Shown here: piece after piece, positions 1-12,700 of the stretch
Layout: each line of letters begins with the position of its first letter
Position numbering within the stretch: the first letter of the stretch is position 1
Source: Paramecium tetraurelia
Lineage: Eukaryota; Ciliophora; Oligohymenophorea; Peniculida; Parameciidae
DNA: 64,000 nt
Direction of reading: 5' to 3'
Assembly: GCF_000165425.1 (NCBI RefSeq)
Contig: NW_001799067.1
Location: forward strand, 520,890-584,889
Translations under genes and position numbers: made by a program
Notes under the pieces: model-generated
What the model saw: only the letters and a program-made list of their open reading frames with translations
The model's database searches: none
Told to the model about the DNA's origin: nothing

Positions 1-1
1 T

Positions 2-52
2 AATAACTCCCTTAAAGATGAGTTAGGTAGATTGCTAGAAGGTAGAAGATGA
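2..52 (+). CDS. 3' end of a gene entering from the left edge (partial)
   Basis: Sixteen sense codons followed by TGA at 50-52 read through in one plus-strand frame and end in a basic, charged tail (DELGRLLEGRR). The composition looks coding and the next 350 bp are much more AT-rich, as expected after a stop. Too little is present to name a family. It could also be a chance open frame. Confidence 0.35.
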   Translation, partial: NNSLKDELGRLLEGRR

Positions 53-419
53 CTAAGATATAATATATATAATAAACCGATATATATATATTATATATCA
101 CAATGCAATATATAATTAACCAAATAATGATTACATCAATTATTTAATTATCCTAAATAATATATCACACGATTCTAAGTTATAGTTTTAAGAGTTATTT
201 TTAGAAAAGTAAATAATTTTCTTTTGAATACAGATGGATAATTTCTAGTACAGTATTCTATGGAATTATGACTTGATTTAAATGAATTTTGTTTTGAACA
301 ATGAGGAATAATGGAAATATCTTAGTAATAATTAGAATTAAAATATTTACTTTATTAGGAACAGCTGTTATTTAAATTGTGATTAGGGTATTTTGAAATT
401 ATAGATAATATATATATCA
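53..419. other. AT-rich spacer
   Basis: A convergent spacer between the partial plus-strand gene and the minus-strand gene ending at 420. It contains TA-rich runs near 60-100 and 400-417. No reading frame with coding character and no RNA gene were seen. Confidence 0.5.
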
Positions 420-872
420 TCAAAGGAACTAAGGGCAAGGGATCTCCTAACATTTAGGACCAGCGATGAAATTACTCATTGCATAGGTCTCTTGGTCACT
501 GAATTTTCGTGATTTCTTTCTGCTTTTAGTCTAAGAAATCACTTATATCAGGTCACCATTTAGGACTACCTACAACTCACCACATGGTTCTTTTCCTTTT
601 GGGCAGTAATATACAGGACTTAGATTTTCTAATCGTTGACTGCTATCAGTCGAACAGTTAGAATCAATATTTAATTCCTCAATATTAGTAAGTGGGTTCT
701 AAAACGATTAAAAATAGAAATACCTTATATTTCGAAGGTGGAGTGATATAGTATTATGGACGTTCCTTATTTTTTGGAACAAAGAGACACTTAGAGCTAT
801 TGTAAGTCTAAGACTTTTTTAAAACTCGGATTTTGTTACTGCTCACTAGATTATTTTAGGTGTTTACTTACT
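420..872 (-). CDS. Small PNRC-like protein; start codon assembled by splicing
   Basis: Minus-strand gene of about 133 residues with introns at 846-871 (26 nt) and 699-723 (25 nt), ending at TGA 420-422. Every exon is open and the spliced length is a multiple of three. No ATG lies in frame upstream. Removing the 846-871 intron joins an A to TG and creates the only sensible start. The protein is rich in Ser, Lys and Pro, has a motif RPQYYITPPSKY, and ends AMSNFIAGPKCQEIPCPQFL. That ending resembles short PNRC-type or decapping-interaction tails (xFxAGPxxxxIPxPxFL) known in eukaryotes. This similarity is my inference. The function is unknown. The next gene upstream on the same strand stops only 106 bp away. 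Confidence 0.6.
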
Positions 873-978
873 TTTTCGATTCTGGGGAAGTCTTTTGTTT
901 TTAAAAAGCTGGTAAGGCCTTTTTTTAAAATTTTTATTTAATTAATATTATAATATGGCCAACTGGTCTAATAAATAT

Positions 979-3900
979 TCACTCGTCCTCCCCCTATCTG
1001 GGCTAAGTGTCCATTCCATTCAGACGATCTTTGTACACCTCAAGCAAAAATTTGTAATCAATGCGACCGTTTTTCTTAGACCAGGAGATAAGTTGTGGCC
1101 ACTGTTCATCTCTGACGACAATCCCTTAGGATCTCAACATTTTATCCATCTCTTATTTGATGCGCTATTTAAATTACTAACATAACTTACATCCTCAGTT
1201 AATGGAATTTACCCATTTGATGTCAAATGTTTAAAGATTTCCAAAAGGTACTTTCTATTTTTGCCAATTGCATTTATAGTTTTATCAAAGTCTTTTGAAC
1301 TCTCCCAGATACCATTTTCTACATTGTTAAGATACAAAACGTTACCAACATATTAAAGAGCACTTTATTTAGCAGGAGGCTTTCTGAGAAATGTTTTGAA
1401 TTTATTGGCAGCATTAATCAATCCATCATCCGTCAACCCTTCAAATTATTATTGAGAAGGTGATCTTTATTTGTTTAACCAATTCTTATCAGTTTAGGCC
1501 ATTAATGACTTCTAAGAGTTTTTCTTAACTCTTATATTAGCACTCAGGGGTCTAAAAATAAGATAAAATTCTAACCTTTTCTTTTCGTTAGGATTGGAGA
1601 ACTTTGAAAAAGCATCCATCCATTCAGTCAAATCAAGATGTCCATCCCTTCTCTTATCTATAAATTCAAATAGGTCTTTGATTATTGCAAAAGGTGGAAT
1701 GTCTTCGGTAGCTAATCTATATAACATTTCAATCATGTCCTTAAATTTATCAAAGGTAAGAAACCCTGTGTGTTGAGCATCTATTTATCTGAATGCATCC
1801 TTAGGGGACAATAAATAATGATAAATGTGATCGTTGACTTTTTGTAAATGAATACCAGCTCTCTCAAGAATCTTATTATCAGCTTATCTAAAATCTAATT
1901 TCTTAGAAAACTCCTTCCAGTTGACCATGCTATTTCTATCAGTATCAAGCATAGCAGATAATATATCGACATCCTAAAAGGTCAACCCCATATTCAAACT
2001 TCGAATGACTTATCTGAATTCCAAATTAGTGATGAATCCAGTGTTATCTGAATCGTACTATTTGAATAATTCATTAATGTTTTTATTTGAATTTCTCAAG
2101 AATCTTCGAATTTTATCTAGTAAGCTGATATTAACTTAATTTCTTTCATCCAAAGGTAATTCAGATAGTCCACTAACATAATACACAATAATACCCTTAT
2201 GTTGCTGGACGAATGGCCAATTGTTGTGATTGTCCTTCAGGTTGCTCATAGATTTTACCACCTTTCCCGAATATAAGTGCAAATGCTTGATTACTTAATG
2301 AACCATTCTTTTAGATTCTATTCCATAGAATTTCGATATCTCCATCTACAAATCTCTTTGGGAATAATGCTTACAAGGCCTTATAAAAGCTCTCTTTAGT
2401 AATGATGTGGCTGTGTTCCATTTAAAAATAGTGGATTGCATTTTAAATGCTAGAGAAGTAAGTTGATAGTGCATCTTGGATCTCCTTAATCATCTAGTCT
2501 TACCAATTGTATTGAGCAAATGCATTCAACCAATCTGATTCTACCAAGTATCCTTTTTTATGAGAATCAAGATCTGAAAAAATCTCATAAACTAACTTTT
2601 CTGTCAAATCAAATCCTGCCAATACATTTTTTTCATCTAGCCACTTTTTAAATTTCTAGAATACCAATTTCTTACGATATCCTGATACAATATCAAAGGA
2701 TTCCTTCACGTTTGGATAATGTCTGCTAATTATTAAGCCTATCTGTTATCTTGCATTCATCTTCCAATCAAAAGATGATCTAGATTCTTGTTATTATTTT
2801 GCAGCTAAAGTAGCATTTTATCCAAAGATTTATTTGTTTTTCCCATAAAAGAATCCTTCCTCTACAAATCTTCTAAAATCCATCAATGTTATTTTCCCTC
2901 TCTTATATTAATCCATTAATTTGAACAATCTATTAATTTTGGCTTCAGTAATCTCTTTCTCTTCTATTTTCAATATGTCTTTCAAGAATGTCCTTAAATC
3001 GGTTTTGTTAATCTAACCATCAAAATCTTTATCAAAAGTTCTGAATGCATCCTCTATAGTAATATTCTCTCTTTGACACCAATTTCTGATCTTAAATAGG
3101 ATTTCCAACTCCCAATCCCAATCATCTTCTGATAATTAGGGCATCTGCTATATTATTGATTTGCCCATAAACTTTGCAAAGGTATTTAAATCAATCAAAC
3201 CGATTCTCTACTTATCCATAAAGGCAAAGAATCCATCCTTAGCAGGTTGACTCAAAGTGGTTATTTTGTCAATATTATAAAATTCACTTATTGATAGGAA
3301 TCCATTATGATCAGTGTCTAGAAATGTGAATAGTTCTTCATAAGACATTCCCTTCCTAGCTAATTTTATTCGTAAGTCCTTTAGAATTTGATCAAATTTG
3401 GCTTCTGGCAATTCTTCAATGGGGAAAAGACTTTTTTATTAATTCATTCCATCTACTAAAGACTAAAACATTTTCTTTTGCCCCATGGTAACCAAGTCAA
3501 TAGATTTGGATTAAACACAAGTTTTCTCAATGGCCGATAGGGTATCACCAAATTAAGGTTTGATTTTCATACTTTCAGCAATTTAATCGATTTGAGATAG
3601 ATCTTTTCTAATGTTGAAATACGAATATCGTTTAATGAAAATATTCATATCTTCATCACTTACAACTCCATTTGCATCAACATCCATTTCTCTACAATAT
3701 TCTAAGCATTCCTCATGTGGCAATTGTGTGAAGATATTTTTTTCAAGATATTAAGCAGTAGATTCAACATTACATGACCCATATCCTGACTTCACTTATT
3801 ATAAAAATTGTATGACACTAAACTTTTTTTGAGCCAGATACTTGCTTATTTTCTAAGCAAAATCAATGAGGTCTTTGGCAGTATCTTTTTAATCCATTTG

Positions 3901-5823
3901 TTTATTGACATCCATTATCATCTAAATGAAATCATAGTAATTTATCAGAGACTCTCTATTCTTTGGAAGGTATCGAACTAATCTATTGATGTCCTGCACA
4001 TTCAAACCCAGCTAACTCTCCATCAATACAGTTTTAAAGTTGGCTGTATCAAGATTACCTTCTTGATGCTCATCAAAATATTCAAACGATTATCTGAATA
4101 CTTTCAACTTCTAAGGATTAATTAAATGATCTCTCATCTTATGAAGTGTATCTTTGAACCACGAAAGATCATATAACTTATCCTCTTCCTCTACAGTGTT
4201 AAATAGTATTAATATGTCATTCATACTGATGGTTTCTCTTCCATCCAAAATTTCCTTGGCCACTTTTAGAGCTTTATGTTAATTTAATGATTCATCTAAA
4301 TGCATTAATGCTAGTTTCAACTACTGAAGGTTAATTGGTGGATGATCTCTATTTAAATTCATTCTTTGCAATAAATCATCAGTGTGAATTTAGAATTTAA
4401 AGACTACATCCTTGATATAATTCACATGAGATTCTATTCAATTAAATAAGCATTGTTACATACTTTTATCTACTACTGCTTTGAGCCAATCAAATTTATC
4501 AATAAATCCATCATTATTTACATCGAGTGTCTAAAATAATGTAATAATTTGAATTTCATTGAGAGGCAACTAAATCTATTGGACAGCTCTTTTGAAGTCA
4601 TCAAAATTCATGCGAACCTTCCTTTCACTAGTTTTCCCAAAGGCTTATTGACAGAGATCTAAAAATGACTTAGAATAAACAATTGATGTTTACATCTTCT
4701 ATATTTAAAGCATGATCTCGAATGTAGTATTTCAATCTTTCAAGAGCATATACTTTATCATTTACAGATCTGGAAAATCCTACTCTTGAGTTTTGCTGTG
4801 TAGATGGTCTAACATCAATCTAATGAACAATAAGGCTAAAATTTACAGTTTTACTCATTAAAGGTCCTTTTTTGGATGAATATTAGGAGTGCTTGGCTGT
4901 TTTAGGTCTAGTTTCTGGCAATTCAATTCCTAATGAATTAGTGAGATAATTTTTTGCATTGTCATCAATTATAAAATTATTTTCCTCTGGATGGGAACTT
5001 TTGCTTAATTATTGCAAGTATTATTGAGTAAGTCTCATGTCTCCCTTTGATTTTCTTTCTGACAAGGGTCGTTTGGTTATTTCCTTTGTTTAAGTGAAAT
5101 TGGGTTACTTTGCAGCCATCCATCAAAGATTCAAGGAACTGTACAGCTGCAGAATGAGCTTTGACAAAGAAGGTTCCAACACATGGAATCTCTACTTCAA
5201 CTACATCTCTCTATATTTAATTGATCGCCAAAATACGTTGCGCACAATATCAGATAATGATTTTAACACTCTTTCAACAGCCATCTTAGCAGAGTCCTTA
5301 TTCTATGAGGCATAGAGTGCAATCTCAGCCCAATTGACAATTGCATGTTAAATTTTTCCAGATGTTTAAACTTTGTAAGGCCTCAATTATCGACCAATGG
5401 CTATGCCAGTTTTGAGATTAAAACCATTAACGAATTCCTTGGATTGTAAGTAAGTTTAATTACTTTAGCAACAAGGAATACTGGTTAACGAGGCTACTTA
5501 TCTCGATCTACTGGATTTGTTACTCCATCCAAAACTACATCTGGAGCACTAAATGAAAAAGTTCCAAATTTATTGACTGCCACTCCTCTGCCCATACGTA
5601 ATTATCTTGAAATATGAAGACCTTTATAATAATGGGTGAGCAAATACCAAATGCATTCCAAGCAGCCGAAACAGTTTCTTCATCCAAGGCTGCAATCAAG
5701 GAGGAATTGCTAATATTCAATTTGAACTACTTACTCAGCTTATCCATTCCGAGTGGCTATCTTGGAAATAATTGATTGTGCATTAATTGTAGCTTTACTC
5801 TAATAACTATCAATGCTATTCAT
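979..5823 (-). CDS. HU/CCDC81-like domain plus multiple EF-hand protein
   Basis: Large minus-strand gene of roughly 1,540 residues. The first ~270 residues resemble the HU-like domains of CCDC81-type proteins: a basic turn GRGVAVNKFGTFSF, then a second copy with VEIPCVGTFFV. After a linker come about ten EF-hand-like loops, for example DVNNDGFIDKFDW near 4480, DTDHNGFLSISEF near 3300, DKDFDGQINKTDL near 3010, DSDNTGFITNLEF near 2050 and DKRRDGHLDLTEW near 1650. Some loops lack canonical acidic ligands. Introns seen: 1165-1190, 4669-4693, 5084-5108, 5211-5236, 5438-5463, 5622-5647 and 5710-5734. The 4669-4693 and 5084-5108 introns are what join the HU half to the EF-hand half in frame. At least one more intron must exist to balance the frame. 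Probably a calcium-binding cytoskeletal or ciliary protein (inference). Starts at ATG 5823. Confidence 0.8.
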
Positions 5824-5841
5824 TAAATTAATATATTTATT
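5824..5841. promoter_or_regulatory. 18-bp spacer between divergent start codons
   Basis: The ATG of the HU/EF-hand gene (5823, minus) and the best in-frame ATG of the RING gene (5842, plus) are 18 bp apart. If both starts are right, the spacer and the overlapping 5' ends must hold both promoters. Later in-frame ATGs exist (5929 for the RING gene), so the true spacing could be larger. Confidence 0.4.
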
Positions 5842-6679
5842 ATGAAGGCTTATTTGAGATATGAAGGCATATCAAAGTAATAGTATCCTCAGTCACCTCT
5901 CCAAGTGGAACCAAAGCCCTTATTCACCATGATGCCACGTCGTAAAACTGCACAAGTGCCCTTTCGTAGAAGTTTGCATCAAAACAAATCCCCCACGAAT
6001 TTCGACCGATAATTCGTAGTTGAGGAATTGAAACTCGCCAATGCATCTCTTCAAGAGGTGAACAAGGAATTACAACAATTGAATGAATCTTTACAGGAGT
6101 AGGTTCAAAAATTGTAAGAAACTAACAAGGTCTTGCAATTGCAGATCAATTAAATGACCATTCAAATTGATGACTTGAAAATAAACAACCGACACTTGAG
6201 ATCACAAGATAGCAGTGTGCATTTTCAAACCAAAACATTTGATTAGAGGTTCAAAGTAATTGAGATTTAAGATTACAAGATCAAAATAGCCATATCGGGT
6301 ATCTGTATCTGCAGTTGCAATTAAAGAAGCTAAATGATTAATTGGAGCAAAAGAGAGTACTAGAAAGCAAACCCATGAAGTTGCAATAGCAAGCCCTCAG
6401 GGAATTAGATAGCATTTGCGTAATTTGATCATTATAAAGGATTAGTTGGACATCAAGAGTTTTATCATTTGTAAGTTGTGTCATTAGGAACTCAAGGATC
6501 CAGTAACTGTGATTCCTTGTGCTCATTCGTACTGTCGATCATGCAAGAAGGGTTACATGGGAAAATGCTTCATTTGTGGACCTGAAGAACAAATTGAAGC
6601 CACCTATGCCAACATGCTGTTGATTCCCATGATAGAGCTATTCAAGAAGAATTGTGAAATAAGGGAATTATTTAAATGA
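5842..6679 (+). CDS. Coiled-coil protein with C-terminal RING finger
   Basis: About 262 residues from three exons, with introns at 6249-6271 (23 nt) and 6420-6445 (26 nt). The N-terminus is basic. The middle is Gln/Leu/Glu-rich and heptad-like, consistent with a coiled coil. The C-terminal 75 residues hold a C3HC4 RING arrangement: CKLC, then CAHSYCRSC, then CFIC, with spacing C-x2-C-x12-C-x-H-x2-C-x2-C-x7-C-x2-C. RING proteins of this layout usually act as E3 ubiquitin ligases with an E2 partner; the substrate is unknown here. The first intron starts GTT rather than GTA, so its exact borders are less certain than the second. The stop at 6677-6679 lies 26 bp from the convergent end of the dynein gene. 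Confidence 0.75.
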
Positions 6680-6704
6680 TTTTGATATACTTTATATTTA
6701 GATA

Positions 6705-9700
6705 TCAATATCTGAGGGCAAGGAAAGCTGCCACTCCTGCCTTAATCCAAATGTCTTCTTCTTGATCTGAAGCAAATTCTAACCACATCACAAAGTTTGT
6801 TGAATGTCCTGTAGTCGAGAGGGTACCTGCTCTTGATACTACTTTGTACCTAAAAATGAATAAGAATTAAATATTACAAGGGACAATTATAGATTCCAGT
6901 TTTGGGAATGACTCTATTCTTCTTGGGTATCAACTAGACAGCTGGTAAATCACTAAACAATTCTTTGGGAGTAGATTCAGATAGCACATGCTTTATTGAG
7001 TCCCATTTACATCCTTCTAAATAGCAACCATAGACATAACATCCATCACTGGGTTTGTCTACTATTTTAGAGATTTCTAAATCGTCTCTGACTTAATATT
7101 CAAATGAAACAAGATCAACTGCGATGACATGTTTACGAGCATAATTCTAAGTGATACCTGCTATGAATGCTTGTGGGAAGAAGAATCCTGAGAACCAGAA
7201 TGTTGCTGGTGTTCCTCCGTCGACCCATTTTTATAGGAAGGCTACTCTGTCATTCAAGTCTTAAGTCCATGAAGCCAATGGTTTCAATGACAGGAATCCC
7301 TTTTCTGCCCACATCTTAGGTACTTGGTTATCATAAAGAGAATTAGATAGTTTCTCCAAGTCTTCAGACATCACAACCAATCCCTTCAATGCCTTTTTCA
7401 CATTAACCAAGGACTCAATCATTACCTCTAATAGCCTGTTGTATCTCAAGACTTCTTAAACCAACACAGTATTCATACTCTCCTGATAATCAGTTGGATA
7501 TTTGATGAAAATGCCATCATAATCGAAAACTGGAGGTGTCTTTCCTTAGACAAAATTAGCCAGATCCTCAATCTATTCTTCTCTGGTCTTTCCTGCAGAT
7601 GAACTCGTTCTTGGTTGAACTGAGAGAATGGTTTCAAGAAGCATGATGGTTTGATTTTGGGCATTGGTGATGTCTGCATTCTCATGCAATCCGAAGACTT
7701 CTGGAGCAGGATTCAGAGGAAGACTCTCAATATAGTTCATGTAATCAGCCTACAACCCAGAAGGAGGTGAAAAGTAAGTGCCACTTTTGGAGAAGGAGAA
7801 GTTATCAAGTAATGCCTCTTTCTTAATGTAGGTTCTCAAAATAGTCTTGATCAATCTAACATCTTTATCATCTGTCACTCTGCCACCATAATTGATTTCA
7901 CTACCCAAATAGTTTAACACTTTGTAGGGGACTTCTTCGTATTCATCCAATAACATAACCAATTATCTCTTGCACACATTCAAGTCTTCATTAGTAAATT
8001 CGTAGGCAATATTCCAACCGATGGGACCAAATTTACGTCTATCCTGAATGATAGCATGGAAGAAGCAGAACCCGAATATCAATTTCTTGAATATTTCAGG
8101 TTTCTTGCATCCACTTTACAATTCATTGTCATCTAATCTAGCATAAGATCTCAACAAATTAGATCTCAATCCTGAGGGTGGTTCTAAAGTCATCTTTACA
8201 CCATTCTATAAAACTGAGATTGGGAAGGAATTAGTTGGCATACTGGTTAACCATAATCTGTAATCCTTGCTTGCACTCTCATCGATATCTTCACAGATAC
8301 GTTCCAATTCACTCATCCAAGATGCTGCCAAGTGACAATTCTATAATAAAACCCATCCTCCTTTTTGTCTGGCTGCTCTGATCATCTTTTCAGCTTTGGG
8401 ACCTTAACCTTATCCCAATGAAATCTATTCGTATCTTTTAAGCATCTCCTTCTCTTCTGCAAACTTCAAGAAATCTGCCACAGGATCTGATCCAGCAGAC
8501 AATACAAAGATCAATGGAGTCTACATTGTGGAATCCTTATAGCATTTGGCTAAATCGAATAGAGGTGGGACAATGAATTGCTTACCAATTTTGTGGGATA
8601 TGAAATTCTACACACATGGAATTACCTTATCTGGACGGAATGACTTAATGAAGATCAGTTTTTAGAACTCATCCAATTTAGAATTCCACTCTCCTGGTAG
8701 ATCCATAACATGGGGTTCAGTCGAATCATAATGTGGTTTAAACAATTCAGTGTTGGTTATCCAAAACTCTTCAAATCCCTTAAAGGCTGGCAATTAGGAC
8801 ATTCCATAAACCTGTCTGTACATGTCTGGCCAAGTGTTTTCAGCTATCCATTTAGTTGGATTCTACTTTATTTTGATATCACCCATCGGTCCTGTCAATA
8901 GGTATCTCCACTCCTCTTCATTCAGTTACTTATATCCTTAGAGAATCTTTATGGTTAACATCAAAGAGAAGAGTAACTTGTGTTTCTCAAAGAGTGATCT
9001 ACACACATTCTCATACAAACTGAAAGTGAAATAATCATTCAGATTTGTCAATCTAACTTCGTGTTCTTTGGCTGCTGGAGCATTCTCAACTCCCATTGAG
9101 AATAAATTCATAAACCATTGTAATGAGTATTGATACATTGGGTCGATTCCTGACAAATCCACAATGCAAAAGAACAATTATGATGCTCTAAAGGCAACTG
9201 GTCTGTAACCCTCTCTTGCTTGATCGATTTACTCCTCAGTAATCTTAGAATCAGCCACTCTCTAATTGATTTCTGCTGCGAATTTCTTACTGTTTTACAA
9301 TTTATTAATTAGAGTCTCATCCATTAATACTTCATTGATATCGTTGGCACCTTCTGAAAGTGATTTGAGAATGTCATCTTCGATTAATAATAATTGTTTC
9401 TTATCCTCAGCATTCTTTCTCACAATTTACACTTTATTAGCTTCCAATTAAGGGTTTTCAAGAGCCACGATCAATGCTAACATCTGATCTTCCAATCCAC
9501 TTGGAGTAATAGCGAAATTGATAATAGTAACCTTGACAAAGGTCTCAGGAGGATAATGAGGATTCGGTATGGTAGTGGTGAGGAAGAATTTAAATTTGTC
9601 ATTAAATGATAATGTCTTTTCGCCCAAAGTAATAGTGAGAGATGATCCACTTTTAACAATTTGTTATAAGAGAATGGGATCGAAAGAAGGATCCAAGTCC

Positions 9701-12700
9701 TTTCCCACATTTTCAATCAACACCTATTTACCAAATTAGACAGCCAATTCAAGAGTTCTCATAAGATTGGGGTCGTTCACCTTCAACACTTCAATACCCT
9801 CAGCATGTTCCTTACCCATATTCTTAATGAACTTATTGGCCTAATTTTAAGGATCAATCATCAGAGGATATCTTCTGCTCTTATCAATAATGATACCATT
9901 TTCAATGGATGTATCATCCTTAGGTAATCCTGCAATATTCCAAGATTATATTTTAACAGGTACTCCCAAAAATTGAACCATGGAGATATGTTCAGTATGT
10001 TTGATGGCCAATTCGATTAGGTTCTTTCTCCACTTATTCTCTAACCCTTGTCTATAACTAGAGACAAATGGTCCTGCATAAGCAAGCATAGCAGCAGACA
10101 ACAAGGAATTACCAGGAATCAGAGGTTCCTATAATTAGAGTTTATCAACATCGGCTGTCCATCTAGTTTTTTCATCTGATAATCCACTAGTCAATTTTTA
10201 GGCTCTGACTAATTTAATTTCACATTCTTAGATCTTTTTTGATAGATCTTCCTTAAGTTTGACTTTTTCATCGAATTCCTCCTACAACCTCTTGATTTTC
10301 GCATTGACTGCATCTAATTGCTCCTTTTTCACTCTAAGTAAGGCTTGTTTCTAATCCACAATCTTCTGAGCTTCTGCTAATTTATCTCTCAATGGTTGAG
10401 TTTACAAGAAGATCTTATTGTAATCATACATGGCTTGGCACCAACTGTACATATATTTGATGGCTAAACTGCAAATATTAGCTCTTTCTAGTTTGAAATC
10501 TGGATCACCAATAATCTTCTGTTCCAGTTTTCTGATGTAGGCTTGATTAATATTGTCTCTCTTGTAATCCAATAATTAATCTAAGAGTTATTTTGTATCA
10601 TTAAGTAAGTACTTCTTGGCTGTGCTGAAATAATCTTCGACTTTCTTCATACCTGTTTCATCTTTCATCATTTGTATTTCACCACCTTATTCTTTGATGA
10701 AATCCTATAACAAAATGACACAACCTCCGAGAGTGATGATAGCAGCTCTGGGAGGATTTGGTAATGACTTGACTTCTACTAAATGTTCTTTTTTCAATTT
10801 CTACACTTCAATCAAAGTAGTTTCTAAGATTCTATTGGCCTCAGCCACTGATTCTTCTGCTTCTCTCTTAATTTCATTAGCCTTCTTGGTTTCTATTTGA
10901 GCCTCTGCCTCTTCGACTGACACAATCTTTTGAGTTTCATCAGCCTCCTTTTTGTCCACTTCCAATCTGGCCATGACCTTTTCTGTTTCAATAGCAGCTT
11001 CTTCCAATTTCGGTTGCATATCCTTAAGTTGAATCTGCATTTCTGAGACTGCCTCATTTGCAGCAATTAGTTTATCCAGACCACTCTTGAGACGGTTGAT
11101 TTAAAATTTAAGTTCATTCTTCTTCTCATTATTGACTGACTTGAACATTGTGATTAATTCTAAGAAACTTGTTGGAGTGACATAATTATAACGACGCAAT
11201 TACTATTGATATTGGACTGAAACTTGTTCGACTGACTTATGCATTATCTTACACATTTCAACGATCTTCTCTAACTATTCACTAAAGCCAAACTCAGTTG
11301 CATATTCAGTCAGCTATCCTCTTCCTACACCTACCAAGGCTTCTTCAGGCCATTCTGTGAACCAATCTATGGTACAGCAATTGACAAGTGAAGGGAACAT
11401 ACGCAGACGAGTTTGGAATTTATCACTCAATGGAGACATCGCTAATATTAAATGGATGTTGTTCTTCACTCTTGCTAAATATTAAGCAAAAATATTATTG
11501 GGAGTTGGCTACAAGTTTCTCTTCAGACACTCTCCTTTACATGATGTAATAATTTCATCCATGTCCTTATCTTAATAGAGATTTGTGACATCTCCTGAAT
11601 TCAATATGGAATTCATATCCTCTAACATCTATTCATTGATGATTTAAGTATCCACAAAAATAAATGACACTCCTTTGTTCTCAACTCCTGCCATCATCAG
11701 TACTTTCTTAACATCTTCTCTCCATGATCTCATGTTGTATGTCTTAATCACCTCAATCTAAAACAGTCTATAATATGAGATGAATGTGGCCATCTTTGCT
11801 AGAGATTATCTACCACTACCTCCTACTCCCAATAGCAGTGCGTTTCCTTATGGTTGTCTGAGTACTCTACTTATACGGCATATGTGTTCGCATGCATCCA
11901 AGAATAACACCAACTTCATTGACTTTTTACCACCCAATCCTGCAAATGAAGGATCTGCATTGTACTCCTACTAGAACTCATACATCTAATTTGATAGCTT
12001 CTTTAAATCATTAACCAAAAAGTAATGTCTGGGTTCCACATCTCTACCTTATTAGAAATCTGCAAAGATTATACGATCCAAACTGAGGATATTCGATTTC
12101 TCTTAACCAAAACGAGAAAATAATTCTTCTAAAATCGATATCAAATATTCTCTATCTTCTGTATTGATCAATCTGTCATGGAAAACTCTCATGTTCTCAT
12201 GGAACCACAATTAGATAATAGATTTTGCATCTGTGCAATATTTCTATGAAGCTGAACAAATTCCTTAAAATACTTTATTAATATCTCTTAAGTTAAAAGT
12301 ATAATGAGACTTCTTAGGAGTTGGTAAGAGTTCTCTCTTGACTCTTTCATACACTTATAGTACTGTGTCTACCAAATTACCAATTTAATTTCTTATGTCT
12401 TCACTGAATCTTCTCAAAAATGAACTCACAAGGGTTCCAAATATCTATTTGATTGTTAATTAACCCAATTCTGTGTATGCAATGATGTTGTAATGTCTCA
12501 TCAATCTATTTGTAATAGCACTTCTACCACCTCCAGGAGGTCCCATTGCTGACAATAAAATTATGTCTTACAAATTCATAAAGAATAATTCCTTTCTATT
12601 ATACCAACCTTTGTGATCCATGTATTATCTCAATAGTTCAATTGGGGGTTATGCTCCATATTCCTCTTTCTTAGGCATATTCAGATCATCCACAAAAATA

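Noticed and set aside
421-660. A plus-strand stretch resembling ribosomal protein L37e (KGTKGKGSP..., cysteine-like spacing) with frameshifts, considered as a relic.
   Set aside because: The minus strand of the same region is a clean spliced coding frame ending FIAGPKCQEIPCPQFL, so the plus-strand resemblance is a shadow.
955-1185. A plus-strand 76-codon open frame.
   Set aside because: Antisense to the 3' exons of the HU/EF-hand gene, which are supported by an intron and a conserved-looking frame.
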